A DNA stretch of 64,000 nt from CBDDKZ01 sp965230415 (GCA_965230415.1 CBDDKZ010000005.1:3844001-3908000), one strand, 5' to 3'; shown: positions 9,301 to 16,125, numbered from the stretch's first letter. A program made the numbers and translations. The notes: a model not told the origin generated them from the sequence alone.

Positions 9301-11019
9301 GTTGTAACGACAATATAAATCGCTTACAACGTTATACGTTTCAGAATGGAATTGTACCTCATCGAACAAGGTATAAAATCCCCAATCTTTGTTGTTTGGG
9401 TCTGGATATTTTGAAAGCAGCGCTGCATTTTCTTGCGTAACATCGTAGTGTTGAAATTGTAGGCTGAAGGTAAAGGGATTCGCACCGCCTTGTAATTCAG
9501 GGTCACTGGCAATACTTAAATAATCGTCTTCACCGTCAAACTCATAAGCGTGATTGGCGTTGCCTAAAACATCTTCTGTAGGTACCGCTCCATGGAGCTC
9601 ACAGTTGCGACCATTACCGCTTTCATCAATAAGACTACCATTAGTAAAGGGGTGGTACACCAATAATCCTGAATCCAGATTGACGAGTGGTACATTCGTT
9701 TCGCTGTAAAGTGCTTCAATTTCAGCTTCATTGAGTTCACGATTATAAATACGAATATCATCTATTTTCCCGTCGAATCCTTGATTCACATATTGTCTAT
9801 TTCCTATCCATAATTCATTCAAATCAGGAAAAAAATCTCGGAGAATCGCAGTTTTTGCACTTGAATAAATCAATTCTCCATTCATAAATACCTGTGTGCC
9901 GTCCGGAGCGTAGCTCCAGTAAATATGATACCAGGTATCTAGGTTTGCCGTATAATTAGTGTTAATCCAAATCCATTGAGCGTCAGCCGCATTGTGTGCA
10001 GCTACACGCATGGTTCCATCGGCAAAACGTGCTATTTCATACTCACCTTCTTTATTCGCTATGATACCTCCTGTTGTAGGCGAGGTTCCAGTACCTGAAC
10101 CAGTGGCCATGAACCATGCTGAGATAGAAAACGTACTATCGAATCGCAAACCTTCTTCGGCACCACCACCCACTTTTATTCGACTACTTCCATTAAATTG
10201 GTAAGCCCGATTAGCTAGGTCATCACGATCGGTAGTCAATTGTGCATTTTCAGGTACGCCGTGATAGCCGTTGCCAGAAACGTCATGGGCATTACCATTA
10301 AAAGGGAAATAAGCGACGAGCCCTGAATCTAAATTAACTACTGGTCCATTTTCTTCATTATAAAGTGCTTCGATTTCCGCTTCATTCAACGCACGGTTGT
10401 AAATGTACATATCATCGACTTGCCCATAGTAATACTCAGAAGCACCTATTGGGTCAATTCCAATGAGCAGGGCATTATTATTAAGTCCATTTAGTGTCTG
10501 ACAATCAATATCTCCAAGATATTGACCATCTACGAAGAAAGAAACTTTACCAGCACTCCATATACAACCAATGTGCATCCACTTGTCCAAAACGAAATCA
10601 TAGTTGATATCACAATTACCTTCGTTAACATGGAATAAACGAGGCGTCAGCACTAAAAATTGATGCGAATTCGTGCTTAATACTGCAGCCCAATCTGTAT
10701 TTGTATTGTACCACTGGTCTATATTAATCCATGCAAATACAGACATGGAGTCTTCGATACTGGCGAGCGAATTGCTAGAAGGAATGGATACATATCCAGC
10801 CGAGCCATTTAATTTTAAAGATGCAGAAGAATCGCCAAAGCGATCTACGCCATAAGATATTGCATTACGAACCTGTCCGTTGTTTTCGTTTCCGCTAGCA
10901 TCCAATAAAGTGCCATCGAAGTGGTAATGTGCTACTAATCCCTTATTTAAATCGACTTGTGCCTTACCTGCATAAACTAAAAACAAACAGGTAAAAAGTA
11001 CCAAAAATCTTGCATTCAT
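397..11019 (-). CDS. Giant multidomain secreted protein (LamG lectin-like, CARDB-like, IPT/TIG)
   Basis: 3,540 residues with an N-terminal signal peptide ending near AGKAQ. Residues about 25-655 hold three LamG-like (concanavalin A-fold) domains, each opening with D-SGL-V-Y-F/H and ending in a DD-RIY-R-LN-E signature. Residues about 669-1990 hold four units of a CARDB-like domain plus a LamG domain, of which the first three are almost identical. A Cys-containing CARDB-like domain and an FN3-like domain (about 2,100-2,196) follow. Then come about eight CARDB-like modules (PDLQV...NTG patterns) to about 3,196, a PPC-like domain, an IPT/TIG domain near 3,305-3,395 and a C-terminal region. I see no T9SS sorting domain. 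Family knowledge suggests carbohydrate or protein binding at the cell surface, but the ligand is unknown. The downstream RHS gene starts at the base after the stop. Domain limits are approximate. Confidence 0.85.
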   Translation of the reverse strand: MNARFLVLFTCLFLVYAGKAQVDLNKGLVAHYHFDGTLLDASGNENNGQVRNAISYGVDRFGDSSASLKLNGSAGYVSIPSSNSLASIEDSMSVFAWINIDQWYNTNTDWAAVLSTNSHQFLVLTPRLFHVNEGNCDINYDFVLDKWMHIGCIWSAGKVSFFVDGQYLGDIDCQTLNGLNNNALLIGIDPIGASEYYYGQVDDMYIYNRALNEAEIEALYNEENGPVVNLDSGLVAYFPFNGNAHDVSGNGYHGVPENAQLTTDRDDLANRAYQFNGSSRIKVGGGAEEGLRFDSTFSISAWFMATGSGTGTSPTTGGIIANKEGEYEIARFADGTMRVAAHNAADAQWIWINTNYTANLDTWYHIYWSYAPDGTQVFMNGELIYSSAKTAILRDFFPDLNELWIGNRQYVNQGFDGKIDDIRIYNRELNEAEIEALYSETNVPLVNLDSGLLVYHPFTNGSLIDESGNGRNCELHGAVPTEDVLGNANHAYEFDGEDDYLSIASDPELQGGANPFTFSLQFQHYDVTQENAALLSKYPDPNNKDWGFYTLFDEVQFHSETYNVVSDLYCRYNSNANTRIKDSVWHSLVVTLNEPFVTIYLDGEMVASCDNFDNALASTDAPIQIGGITYLSYYLKGKIDEVRIYKRILNDTEIAVLSGLDTKTNLQLISTNFENKAVIDEGNYPVIVDLVNLGSAADTVHNLTFSWQIDDEVFTTTWNDTLLPLDTLVFTLGNYNFSPGVVHSLNIQVTHINGDSITDTIALSVNSIYVNPTIDHYAYAFDGTDDYIDISAVAPIMAEAESYTFECWFKHDGSSSYRMLLGVNKKSNISGHLLLVGLYNEQLYFWHNNQPGTLLQNEKLTANSWYHVAYVFEKGTFYFYLNEQLINSLVVAVNLESDDYWSIGQEFHTTISANSPFSGQIDEVRLWNSARTPEQLRAWMTKNEGIYDEPGLVALWHFGEDNPDVALEFNAEFHGKLNGEPAHVTSGAPISDNDKRAGFKLRFIQSNFSDKQVIDEGNYPVIVDLVNLGSAADTVHDLTFSWQIDDEVFTTTWNDTLLPLDTLVFTLGNYNFSPGVVHSLNIQVTHINGDSITDTIALSVNSIYVNPTIDHYAYAFDGTDDYIDISAVAPIMAEAESYTFECWFKHDGSSSYRMLLGVNKKSNISGHLLLVGLYNEQLYFWRNNQPGTLLQNEKLTANSWYHVAYVFEKGTFYFYLNEQLINSLVVAVNLESDDYWSIGQEFHTTMSANSPFSGQIDEVRLWNSARTPEQLRAWMTKNEGIYDEPGLVALWHFGEDNRDVALEFNAEFHGKLNGEPAHVTSGAPISDNDKRAGFKLSFIQSNFSDKQVIDEGNYPVIVDLVNLGSAADTVHNLTFSWQIDDEVFTTTWNDTLLPLDTLVFTLGNYNFSPGVVHSLNIQVTHINGDSITDTIALSVNSIYVNPTIDHYAYAFDGTDDYIDISAVAPIMAEAESYTFECWFKHDGSSSYRMLLGVNKKSNISGHLLLVGLYNEQLYFWRNNQPGTLLQNEKLTANSWYHVAYVFEKGTFYFYLNEQLINSLVVAVNLESDDYWSIGQEFHTTMSANSPFSGQIDEVRLWNSARTPEQLRVWMTKNEGIYDEPGLIAAWHFGENSRNTALEFKGQHHGILHGDVTHVLSEAPVADNDERGGLHVELLKTNFNDYEVIDEGPYDVLLTLANLNSDTINNLSLTWQSDDGIIRTLNWNDTLAPGDTAEIVLGNMLFLPEKVRSLDINLTKINEEYVTEKELKLSVQNIFVNPALDHYAYQFDGVDDYVDISSIAAEMVDLEAYTIEFWMKRGVQRQRFAEMIASNNAGFKLLIGLDNNRLMIWQSGNVTLSPEPLELDKLYHVACVFKEGQIFMFLNEELVGVHTPTFTMSATDKWSIGQVFNGNTSIEFFTGKIDEVRFWNTARTPEELREWMVKNDGIYGEPGLIAAWHFGQNSAEAALEYQGQHHGTLFGGVTQVLSDAPVGDNDFVLLDNDLGLKSILSPQTTCFNPNDSLRLEVINYGRNPIPQFDIGYRLNDGAAIWETVDSSIAPGQRYVHTFASQPAFVPGDYLIDAAIQLFGDELDSNNYLLEQGLSLYSEPNSATRLTPSDGSIDLDLPITFTWSPADFADYYQLLIWDLAGADTLRWTVEDAIRLKVNSGLAYGHQYAWCVETVNPCGRKKSEVQTFSTRALPDLQVIINSLPELKAGEEVSIELEIKNTGTGVTRPATFLNRIVLSTDSDQGRFSRVTFTTDFNVSSIAPGESETLELTMNIPAQLQQNIYYLVATVDDNRKVQEINEGNNRATLAIEIEPVPYADMIVTDVIKPFGADRTSGDSVDVAWVRKNDSPNGGTMERASIRDRIYLCEEAVFDQSTCITWYTGYFGDRLLAPQESDTLEVRLRLPRGLPTDTFYAFVETDINDHIYEFTKDGNNRSNEGKAFKVIESLTADLEVDSVGNLPATVSPRETIQFCYRVHNDGARATEEKSWFDAIYISENPQWDASDRILKTYKRSGSLDRYASYMQVANLAIPGDLSGDYYLHIVTDYQNHVLEYLEEENNDTTLLPFNIQQPDLEVVKATADSVLFAGQQVLSTWEMRNNGPGACFSCESVDRIFLSPSANSNGPGSILLNQFGRSVKELLPDSSQTRQATIQIPPSLSAGTWYLCYQLDYTNRLLETDETNNEFYSEAIEVRIPPRPDLVADGIAAPDTLISGASFTVYWQVANTGDTLAAGNGWFDYIYLTSAPEFDAAKAKLIYVHERSQSLERDTNYLIAATLSIPAQMSTDSAYLFLVTNATGSLIEQTDSNNRALDTVFIFQPPVPGVDVAVSAFDLSLDTLSGNRLNTAIEVRNTILRPLGESFNVSIYASGDSTFEAFLDERIYTYTINGLDSLEIDQRNFSFALPPGVEGTLYFFAVADVNQALNDTMRSNNYLRFQSLIPGDTNIIDIPVILRPDLQVSILSLPEEVPAGNTIELVYEVKNVGKATAKAPWIDQFYLSSNPTADNGDVVLAGFRQMDSLMVDSMYTDTVFIETTLEVGNNYYLIAYTDAGNHIFENSLESNNQDAAAIFVIPPEPGDLLVRELNAPLTAIPGKPFAMRWKTYNNGQFPVNGTLNELVVLSADSLYDDADRPLLQREQSIALIPGHYVEDSIRAIFPETANDSVYLFVRTDAAQRFIEENEANNHTRASATEISVPDLPIDQWIQDTLFTEGFLWYQLLIPTNLTGETVIIELEATSGVHELYVSFEKAPSRIRHDYEADTLYQTNQRLIIPSVQAGRYLIRAQGNNALDMEVSLLARVLPFSISEVNTNYGSNNGKTTPLITGSGFKPDMVARLENGSTIIEASAYFYRDATAVFPTFDLTGQALGLYDVVLEKSNGDIVRLEDGFEIIRPIPGDTTTGGPGGSSNNPITGPCLIEGLSDLPEGLEIEVEFPDAIRTGRSFPIRMYFINRGSSDMVIPKMMFRSLSGAPIGTNADLQELLTNLFTALLMELFEVDGPPNILRPGARGVLTYYSAPPKGFSFRNNTVTRKLKYLIAR
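6165..8990 (-). repeat. Tandem 1,005-bp coding repeat, about 2.8 near-identical copies
   Basis: The same block recurs with a period of exactly 1,005 bp: for example AAAGGCGTAC begins at 6231, 7236 and 8241. That is 335 residues, one CARDB-like plus LamG unit. The copies differ at only scattered positions, such as one H/R change and N/D, R/S and A/V substitutions. The units on either side (about 5,040-5,990 and 9,000-9,600) are clearly more diverged. This points to recent unequal crossing-over or gene conversion inside the giant gene, and the region could be collapsed or expanded in short-read assemblies. Confidence 0.95.
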
Positions 11020-11145
11020 ATCGCAAGGGTTGTTTGAGATCGCTAATGTAGTTATCGTATATTAATACATAACTATATAAATATGAAATTTGCGTTAATT
11101 CATATTGTCAAATGTTTCTTTGAGGGTTTGGGGAAATTATGGATC

Positions 11146-11510
11146 AGCGGAAAAGTTAGTGGAGCAATTTTAATTAGTAATTCTGTTTTGTAACTATAAA
11201 CACTAAAGCAACTAAAATGGAAGTAGTAAATCCATTTATTTCAAGTTTTCTCTGTTCTTTTGGCTTGATCCCAAAGAACCAAAAGATCAAGACTACAATA
11301 AAACAGCTAAAAATCAATGAAATCCGTTCAGAATGTATAAACTCACTGCGCTCAAACAATATACATTCATTTAATTTTCGCTCACATTGATTTTTTTGAC
11401 GCTCTTTTATTAAGGTCGTCTTCAGATACGGTTGTATCAATTATTAAGAGCTTTAACATTTTTTTGTTAATGACTTACTCCGGCATGTTTTCGGATTGAT
11501 CCCAGAAAAC
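11146..11510. repeat. 365-bp direct repeat, left copy
   Basis: This copy matches 12921-13285 over all 365 bp with only two differences (ACTCACTGCGCTC here, ACTCGCTACGCTC in the right copy). It begins near GGATCA-GCGGAAAAG and ends in TTGATCC CAGAAAAC, so its ends are roughly inverted, like a small non-autonomous element. An internal hairpin CTTGATC...GATCAAG lies at 11264-11291. It contains an 88-codon minus-strand frame (11174-11440) with one hydrophobic segment, and the two differences between copies happen to be silent in that frame. I regard the frame as probably non-coding because it has no start context or relatives that I recognise. Confidence 0.9.
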
Positions 11511-11561
11511 GGATCAAGCAAAAAAGTTGGTGGAGAAAGAAAGTGATTATTATCTTACAGA

Positions 11562-11900
11562 GTGGAAAAAGAACTACTAGAACTATTCTTGCCAGAAGGG
11601 TTATTGAACTACTTTGATGTTGTTAAAGTAAATGGAGGAGAGAAAATTGAAGTCTATTTAGATGAAAAGAACTTACCTCCTTTAAATGAAGAGAAGGACA
11701 CCTTTAGTTCAAAAGGGTTTTATGAGGCAATTACTATTCAGGATTTCCCAATACGTAGGAAAGCTTGTTATTTAATTATTAGAAGGAGGAAATGGATGAA
11801 TGATCGTACAGGCAATATTGCAAATAATAAGTGGCGATTGGCAGCGAAAGGAACGCGGATGACTAAAGAGTTAGCCGCTTTTTTAAAAGGAACTCATTGA
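11562..11900 (+). CDS. ISAon1 family transposase, N-terminal region protein
   Basis: 112 residues from a GTG start. It has the features of the small first ORF of ISAon1-type elements: an acidic/hydrophobic N-terminus (LLELFLPEGLL), then RRKACYLIIRRRKW, and then a basic W-R-AAKGTRMTKELAAFLK segment that probably forms a DNA-binding helix-turn-helix. It stops at 11900, 10 bp before the start of the second ORF, which lies in the +1 frame. A T6A4GG run at 11879-11890 precedes the stop, but a -1 slip there would enter the wrong frame, so the two proteins are probably made separately. Confidence 0.8.
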   Translation: MEKELLELFLPEGLLNYFDVVKVNGGEKIEVYLDEKNLPPLNEEKDTFSSKGFYEAITIQDFPIRRKACYLIIRRRKWMNDRTGNIANNKWRLAAKGTRMTKELAAFLKGTH

Positions 11901-11910
11901 TAATACACCT

Positions 11911-12858
11911 GTGAGCTGTAAAAGTCTTGAAAAACACTATCATATAAATGGCAAGTTGCTCGATGAGCAATACGCAGCTCACCTTAGTGATTTCACAACA
12001 TGGGATCAAGGGGAACATGCTGATAACTATATTATTTTCCCAAAAAATTTAGGTCCGCATTTAAGTATTGATGAAACCTCTCTTAGTCAAGGAGAACTCT
12101 ATACAGTTTTAACTAACAAAGAAGCAAAAGGCCGATCAGGAGCATTAGTGGCGATGATCAAAGGTACCGATAGCCTAACGGTATCAACTATTTTATTGCA
12201 AATACCGGCTAGTCAACGAAAAAAAGTAAAAGAAGTCACCTTGGACATGGCCGGTTCTATGGAAAAAATAGTCAAGAACTGTTTCCCTAAAAGTCAACAA
12301 GTAACTGATCGATTCCATGTACAAAAATTAGCTTCGGACTGTGTTCAGGAGCTTCGAATAAAATATAGGTGGCAGGCAATAGAGCAAGAAAACAATGAAA
12401 TGGATCTAGCCAAGGAATCTGGTAATCAATACAAAGCTGATCGACTGGATAATGGAGATACATTCAGACAACTATTGGCTAGAAGTAGATATCTTTTGTT
12501 CAAGGATGAGCGAAATTGGACGCCTACCCAAGTTCATCGAGCTGAGATACTCTTTAAGTATTACCCTGAAATTAAAAAAGCCTACAAACTTTCACGGGAA
12601 TTAGCCAATATCTACACTAAAACTAAGAACAAAGGAGTTGCCTTTACTAAACTAGCTCAATGGTACAACCAAATAGAGCAGAGTGGTATCAAATCATTCA
12701 ATACGGTAAAAAATAGCATCCAGCATCACTACAACAGTATCCTTAATTATTTTGATAATCGAAGTACCAATGCTTCCGCAGAATCATTCAATGCGAAAAT
12801 AAAAGCTTTTAGAGCTCAGTTTAGAGGAGTGAGAAATGTGAATTCTTATACAGATTAG
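11911..12858 (+). CDS. ISAon1 family transposase, DDE catalytic part, frameshifted at the C-terminus
   Basis: 315 residues from a GTG start at 11911 (the frame is open from 11887). DDE residues are visible in order: LSIDETSL (first Asp), LDMAGSM and VTDRFHVQKL (second Asp region) and NASAESFNAKIKAFR (Glu). This matches the ISL3-like catalytic fold that cuts and joins the element's ends. Relatives end in a sequence like RGVRN-EFFLYRLA. Here the frame runs RGVRNVNSYTD and stops, while a -1 shift at base 12840 restores EFLYRLAEIDA and a stop at 12875. A small deletion has therefore probably replaced the last dozen residues. Activity is uncertain. Confidence 0.85.
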   Translation: MSCKSLEKHYHINGKLLDEQYAAHLSDFTTWDQGEHADNYIIFPKNLGPHLSIDETSLSQGELYTVLTNKEAKGRSGALVAMIKGTDSLTVSTILLQIPASQRKKVKEVTLDMAGSMEKIVKNCFPKSQQVTDRFHVQKLASDCVQELRIKYRWQAIEQENNEMDLAKESGNQYKADRLDNGDTFRQLLARSRYLLFKDERNWTPTQVHRAEILFKYYPEIKKAYKLSRELANIYTKTKNKGVAFTKLAQWYNQIEQSGIKSFNTVKNSIQHHYNSILNYFDNRSTNASAESFNAKIKAFRAQFRGVRNVNSYTD

Positions 12859-12902
12859 CTGAAATTGATGCTTAATTTTTGCTGATCCATCATGTTTTCG
12901 GA

Positions 12903-12921
12903 TTGATCCAATAAGGATCAA
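12903..12921. repeat. Hairpin TTGATCC-N5-GGATCAA
   Basis: A perfect 7-bp inverted repeat with a 5-base loop at the junction of the IS right flank and the right direct repeat. The same arms with an 8-base loop occur at 11496-11517, at the junction between the left repeat and the IS. The arms look like the terminal bases of adjoining elements. Confidence 0.7.
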
Positions 12922-13285
12922 GCGGAAAAGTTAGTGGAGCAATTTTAATTAGTAATTCTGTTTTGTAACTATAAACACTAAAGCAACTAAAATGGAAGTA
13001 GTAAATCCATTTATTTCAAGTTTTCTCTGTTCTTTTGGCTTGATCCCAAAGAACCAAAAGATCAAGACTACAATAAAACAGCTAAAAATCAATGAAATCC
13101 GTTCAGAATGTATAAACTCGCTACGCTCAAACAATATACATTCATTTAATTTTCGCTCACATTGATTTTTTTGACGCTCTTTTATTAAGGTCGTCTTCAG
13201 ATACGGTTGTATCAATTATTAAGAGCTTTAACATTTTTTTGTTAATGACTTACTCCGGCATGTTTTCGGATTGATCCCAGAAAAC
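12921..13285. repeat. 365-bp direct repeat, right copy
   Basis: Second copy of the repeat at 11146-11510, offset by exactly 1,775 bp. It is followed directly by unique sequence (CGTCAGAATTC). It carries the same internal hairpin (13039-13066) and the same doubtful 88-codon minus-strand frame (12949-13215). Confidence 0.9.
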
Positions 13286-13333
13286 CGTCAGAATTCACGA
13301 AACCGATAAAAAAGTAAATTTCAACGAAACAAA

Positions 13334-13366
13334 AAACCCTTGCAAATCTCTGATTTACAAGGGTTT
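13334..13366 (-). terminator. Rho-independent terminator after tRNA-Thr
   Basis: The arms AAACCCTTG and CAAGGGTTT form a 9-bp stem, extended inward by AAATC/GATTT. On the minus strand the hairpin is followed by TTTTTTG, and it sits just 3' of the tRNA. Confidence 0.85.
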
Positions 13367-13369
13367 AAG

Positions 13370-13445
<76 letters not shown>

Positions 13446-13553
13446 TGCTCTGAACATTTAAGTTGTTTCTCTCAAATGCGGATGCAAAGTTAGCGATCTG
13501 TTAATTAAATCCAAACGAGGAGGCTAACTTTTTGCAATTTTTTTGAAGATGTT

Positions 13554-15326
13554 TTATTTGAAATTCTCCAGGATTCGCAGTTTCTTCTTGAGTTCCTTTA
13601 TCTTAGCAGTATTTTCAGCCGATTTAATTTCGGCATCTTTTTTGATACTTTCCAATGAACTTGAATGGGCGAAGAACTCAATGTTACGATTCATCGTATC
13701 AATTTCACTTTGAAGCGTCTGGATTTCATCTTTCATCTTATTCTTCTTCTTGAAAATTATATTTCGACCATTGGGATTACCTCGCAATGAGTCGAGCTCA
13801 ACTTCCAGTTCCAAATTTTGAATGCGGTCTTCGTCTCCTTCTGCTTTTTCGAGGAATGTCGAAGCCGCCTCTTTGAATTTTTTGGAAATGTCTTTTTTCT
13901 TGTCCCTTGGAACAAAACCAATTTCATCAAACTGATCAAAAAGGTCTTCAAATTTATCCAGATCTGTTGGGGACAGGCCTATTATTTCTTCACAGATTTT
14001 AAGCTTAGCCTCATAGTTAATGACAAATTCTTTTTCCTCTTCTTCGAAGCTCTCTCTTCTTTTATTAAAGAAGTGGTCGCATGCGGCTCTGAAACGTGCA
14101 TAAATTTTGTCGCTGTCTTTACGAGCAACCGGGCCTACTTTTTTCCAGTCTTGTTGAAGGTCTTTAATCTTTTGGGCCGTTTCTTTGAAGTTTTCATTGT
14201 CCTGTAATGCTTCTACCTGCTCGCATAATTTGATTTTTGCCTGCATATTGGCTTCCTTCTCGGCATCTAAGGATTTGAAAAACTCCCCTTTATTCGCGAA
14301 AAATTGCTTACTATGTTGCCAGAATTCTTTGGAAGTTTCTTTCGATGAACTACGAGGAACAGGACCGATGGCTTTCCATTCTTCCTGTACCACTTTAATT
14401 TCGTCGGTCTTAGCCTTCCATTCGGTAATACGGTCTGAATTGAATTGCGAAAAAGATGCCGCCTTTTCTATGAGCACTTGCTTCAGTTTCAAATTATTCT
14501 CCAGTTCTGACTTATATTGCTCTACAACCTGGTTTCTTTTCTCGTAAACGGCGTCTGAGGCCAGTTTAAACCTGTTCCAGAGTTCTTCTTGATGTTCTTT
14601 AGGGATAGGGCCTATATTTTTGTACTCTTCGTGCAATCCGTTGAGCTTTTTGATGGCTTCATTAATAGATTCCATCTCTTTCAGCGCCTCGGCTTCTTCG
14701 CACAATTTCGTCTTAGCCTCTAAATTCTTTTTGCGATCCAGCTCCTTTAACTCAAAGTAAATACTTCTATTGTTATAAAATCTATTGAGTAAAGCGTGGT
14801 AGTTGGCATTTAATTCATGCGCATCGCGTGTGGGAACAGGACCGGTGTTTTTCCATTCATCTTGTAAAGCTTGGATTTTTTTGAAGCTATCGGCATCTTC
14901 CTCATTATCAACGATGTTGCGAAGATTGTCAAGAATCGTTTGCTTTTTGACCAGGTTATTGCGTTGTCCTTCTTCCTGTTGCTGGAAGTAGCTTTTAGCT
15001 TCTTTGTATAAGCTTGACTTTAATTCCTCAAATTCCTTGGAGACGGCATCGACTCGGTATTCAAAGGCGTCTTTTGTGCCTCCATCGGCCAAAAACTTCT
15101 CGAACGCAGCATTTTTTTCTTCATCGTGAATAACATAATATGCGCTGCTGATTACTCGAAGTTCATTTAGTATATGTCTGTAATCTGAATTTTGCTTAAG
15201 TTCTTTTAAAGCGTTCAATAACTCTTCTTTGTTCAAAGATTCGTAATTGATTTCAGATTTTACAATTTCGTGTTCGGTATCACTAGTTGTTTCTATTACG
15301 TTTTCTGCAAAATCTTGTGTCTCCAT
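13554..15326 (-). CDS. DUF349 domain-containing protein
   Basis: 590 residues, strongly charged and helical, with five tandem DUF349 modules. Each carries the signature W/F-K-x-x-GPVPR-(x)n-F/W near residues 165, 235, 315, 395 and 470 (for example EEWKAIGPVPR, QDWKKVGPVARKD, FDEIGFVPRDKK). The C-terminal 100 residues form a coiled coil. No signal peptide is present, so it is cytoplasmic. The biochemical role of DUF349 proteins is not firmly known. The gene follows yqgE by 11 bp and is probably co-transcribed with it. Confidence 0.85.
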   Translation of the reverse strand: METQDFAENVIETTSDTEHEIVKSEINYESLNKEELLNALKELKQNSDYRHILNELRVISSAYYVIHDEEKNAAFEKFLADGGTKDAFEYRVDAVSKEFEELKSSLYKEAKSYFQQQEEGQRNNLVKKQTILDNLRNIVDNEEDADSFKKIQALQDEWKNTGPVPTRDAHELNANYHALLNRFYNNRSIYFELKELDRKKNLEAKTKLCEEAEALKEMESINEAIKKLNGLHEEYKNIGPIPKEHQEELWNRFKLASDAVYEKRNQVVEQYKSELENNLKLKQVLIEKAASFSQFNSDRITEWKAKTDEIKVVQEEWKAIGPVPRSSSKETSKEFWQHSKQFFANKGEFFKSLDAEKEANMQAKIKLCEQVEALQDNENFKETAQKIKDLQQDWKKVGPVARKDSDKIYARFRAACDHFFNKRRESFEEEEKEFVINYEAKLKICEEIIGLSPTDLDKFEDLFDQFDEIGFVPRDKKKDISKKFKEAASTFLEKAEGDEDRIQNLELEVELDSLRGNPNGRNIIFKKKNKMKDEIQTLQSEIDTMNRNIEFFAHSSSLESIKKDAEIKSAENTAKIKELKKKLRILENFK

Positions 15327-15337
15327 AATTTTATAGG

Positions 15338-15919
15338 TTAATTAAGTCGAGGATCAAGAGGGAAATTTGATAACATTTTGTAGTGCTCCCCCATACTTCT
15401 TAAAATCTCTTCCCACATATTATCCGGAGGGATAGAGAGTAATTTATTTAAGTTAAAATTTTGATTTACTATCCATGAGTCTTCTTCAAGTTCATTGCCA
15501 AGTTGTTCAGGAGCCCAACCCGAATAGCCAAGGAAAAAACGTATTTTGGCGTCGTCTATTAAGTCAATCCGTATAAGCGACTTCAACTCATCGAAGTCTC
15601 CTCCCCAGTGCAAATCGTTTTTTATGAGCAAACTATGACTCAACGTTTGTTCATTGGTATGAATAAATTGTAATAAATTTCTGTCAACCGGACCTCCTAC
15701 GAATAGCGCATTGGTTCTTTCCGGTAGATCTTGCATAATATCTCCCAGCACAACATCTGTTATGGGTTTGTTAACAACCAGCCCAACGTGACCACTTTCA
15801 TCATTTTCGCAGATAAGAATTACTGTGCGCTCAAAATTGGGGTCATTTAGGAAAGGATTTGATAATAATAAATCCCCCTTATTTACTTCACCTTTATGTT
15901 GATGTCCCTGTGGTAACAT
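15338..15919 (-). CDS. YqgE/AlgH family protein (UPF0301)
   Basis: 193 residues. The N-terminal half carries the family signature: KGDLLLSNPFLNDPNFERTV, then GHVGLVVNKP and the LFVGGPV motif near the middle. FFLGYSGWAPEQLGNEL and a W-V-based ending follow. Length and motif order fit the family throughout. YqgE/AlgH was linked genetically to alginate regulation in Pseudomonas, but no enzymatic activity is established. It is the first gene of a short minus-strand pair with the DUF349 gene. Confidence 0.9.
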   Translation of the reverse strand: MLPQGHQHKGEVNKGDLLLSNPFLNDPNFERTVILICENDESGHVGLVVNKPITDVVLGDIMQDLPERTNALFVGGPVDRNLLQFIHTNEQTLSHSLLIKNDLHWGGDFDELKSLIRIDLIDDAKIRFFLGYSGWAPEQLGNELEEDSWIVNQNFNLNKLLSIPPDNMWEEILRSMGEHYKMLSNFPLDPRLN

Positions 15920-16125
15920 TAGAGAAATGTTTTGGCAATTTTGCTATAAATTATTTCGCCTCGTTATGATTAATATCAATTCAAGAGCGAAATAATACTA
16001 GCAATATTGCATTATGATCCGTTTAATGCAATGAGATTTTGTATTTTTACAAAAAAGAATAACAAAGTTTTGTGCTGGATGAAGAGGGAGCTGATTACCT
16101 AAAATTCTTAAAAGAATAGTGAAGA

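Larger units (their letters stand above)
11141..13285. mobile_element. ISAon1-like insertion sequence with flanking 365-bp direct repeats
   Basis: A two-ORF transposase (11562-12858) lies between two direct repeats spaced exactly 1,775 bp apart. Imperfect inverted ends can be seen: GGATCAAGCAAAAAAGT at 11511 and, on the other strand, GGATCAGCAAAAATTA ending at 12888. These would make an IS of about 1,378 bp. A second reading starts at the same left end and closes at the TTGATCC ending at 13277. The 8-bp word CAGAAAAC lies just outside both ends of this longer unit (11503-11510 and 13278-13285), as a target duplication would. I cannot decide between the two. ISAon1/ISL3-type elements are common in Bacteroidota. 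Confidence 0.75.
12859..13369. other. Gene-free stretch: IS right end, second repeat, tRNA terminator
   Basis: It holds the probable right inverted end of the IS (to 12888), then a short copy of the repeat's right end (CATGTTTTCGGATTGATCC, 12891-12909). The right copy of the 365-bp repeat follows (12921-13285), then 48 bp of unique sequence and the terminator of the tRNA gene. I see no real coding sequence. Confidence 0.7.

Noticed and set aside
11879..11890. T6A4GG run in the transposase as a -1 frameshift site
   Set aside because: A -1 slip leads to the wrong frame; the second ORF needs +1 or -2. Separate starts explain the pair.
12949..13215. Second copy of the 88-codon frame as a gene
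   Set aside because: It is part of a direct repeat with no start context or recognised relative, so it is not listed as a CDS.
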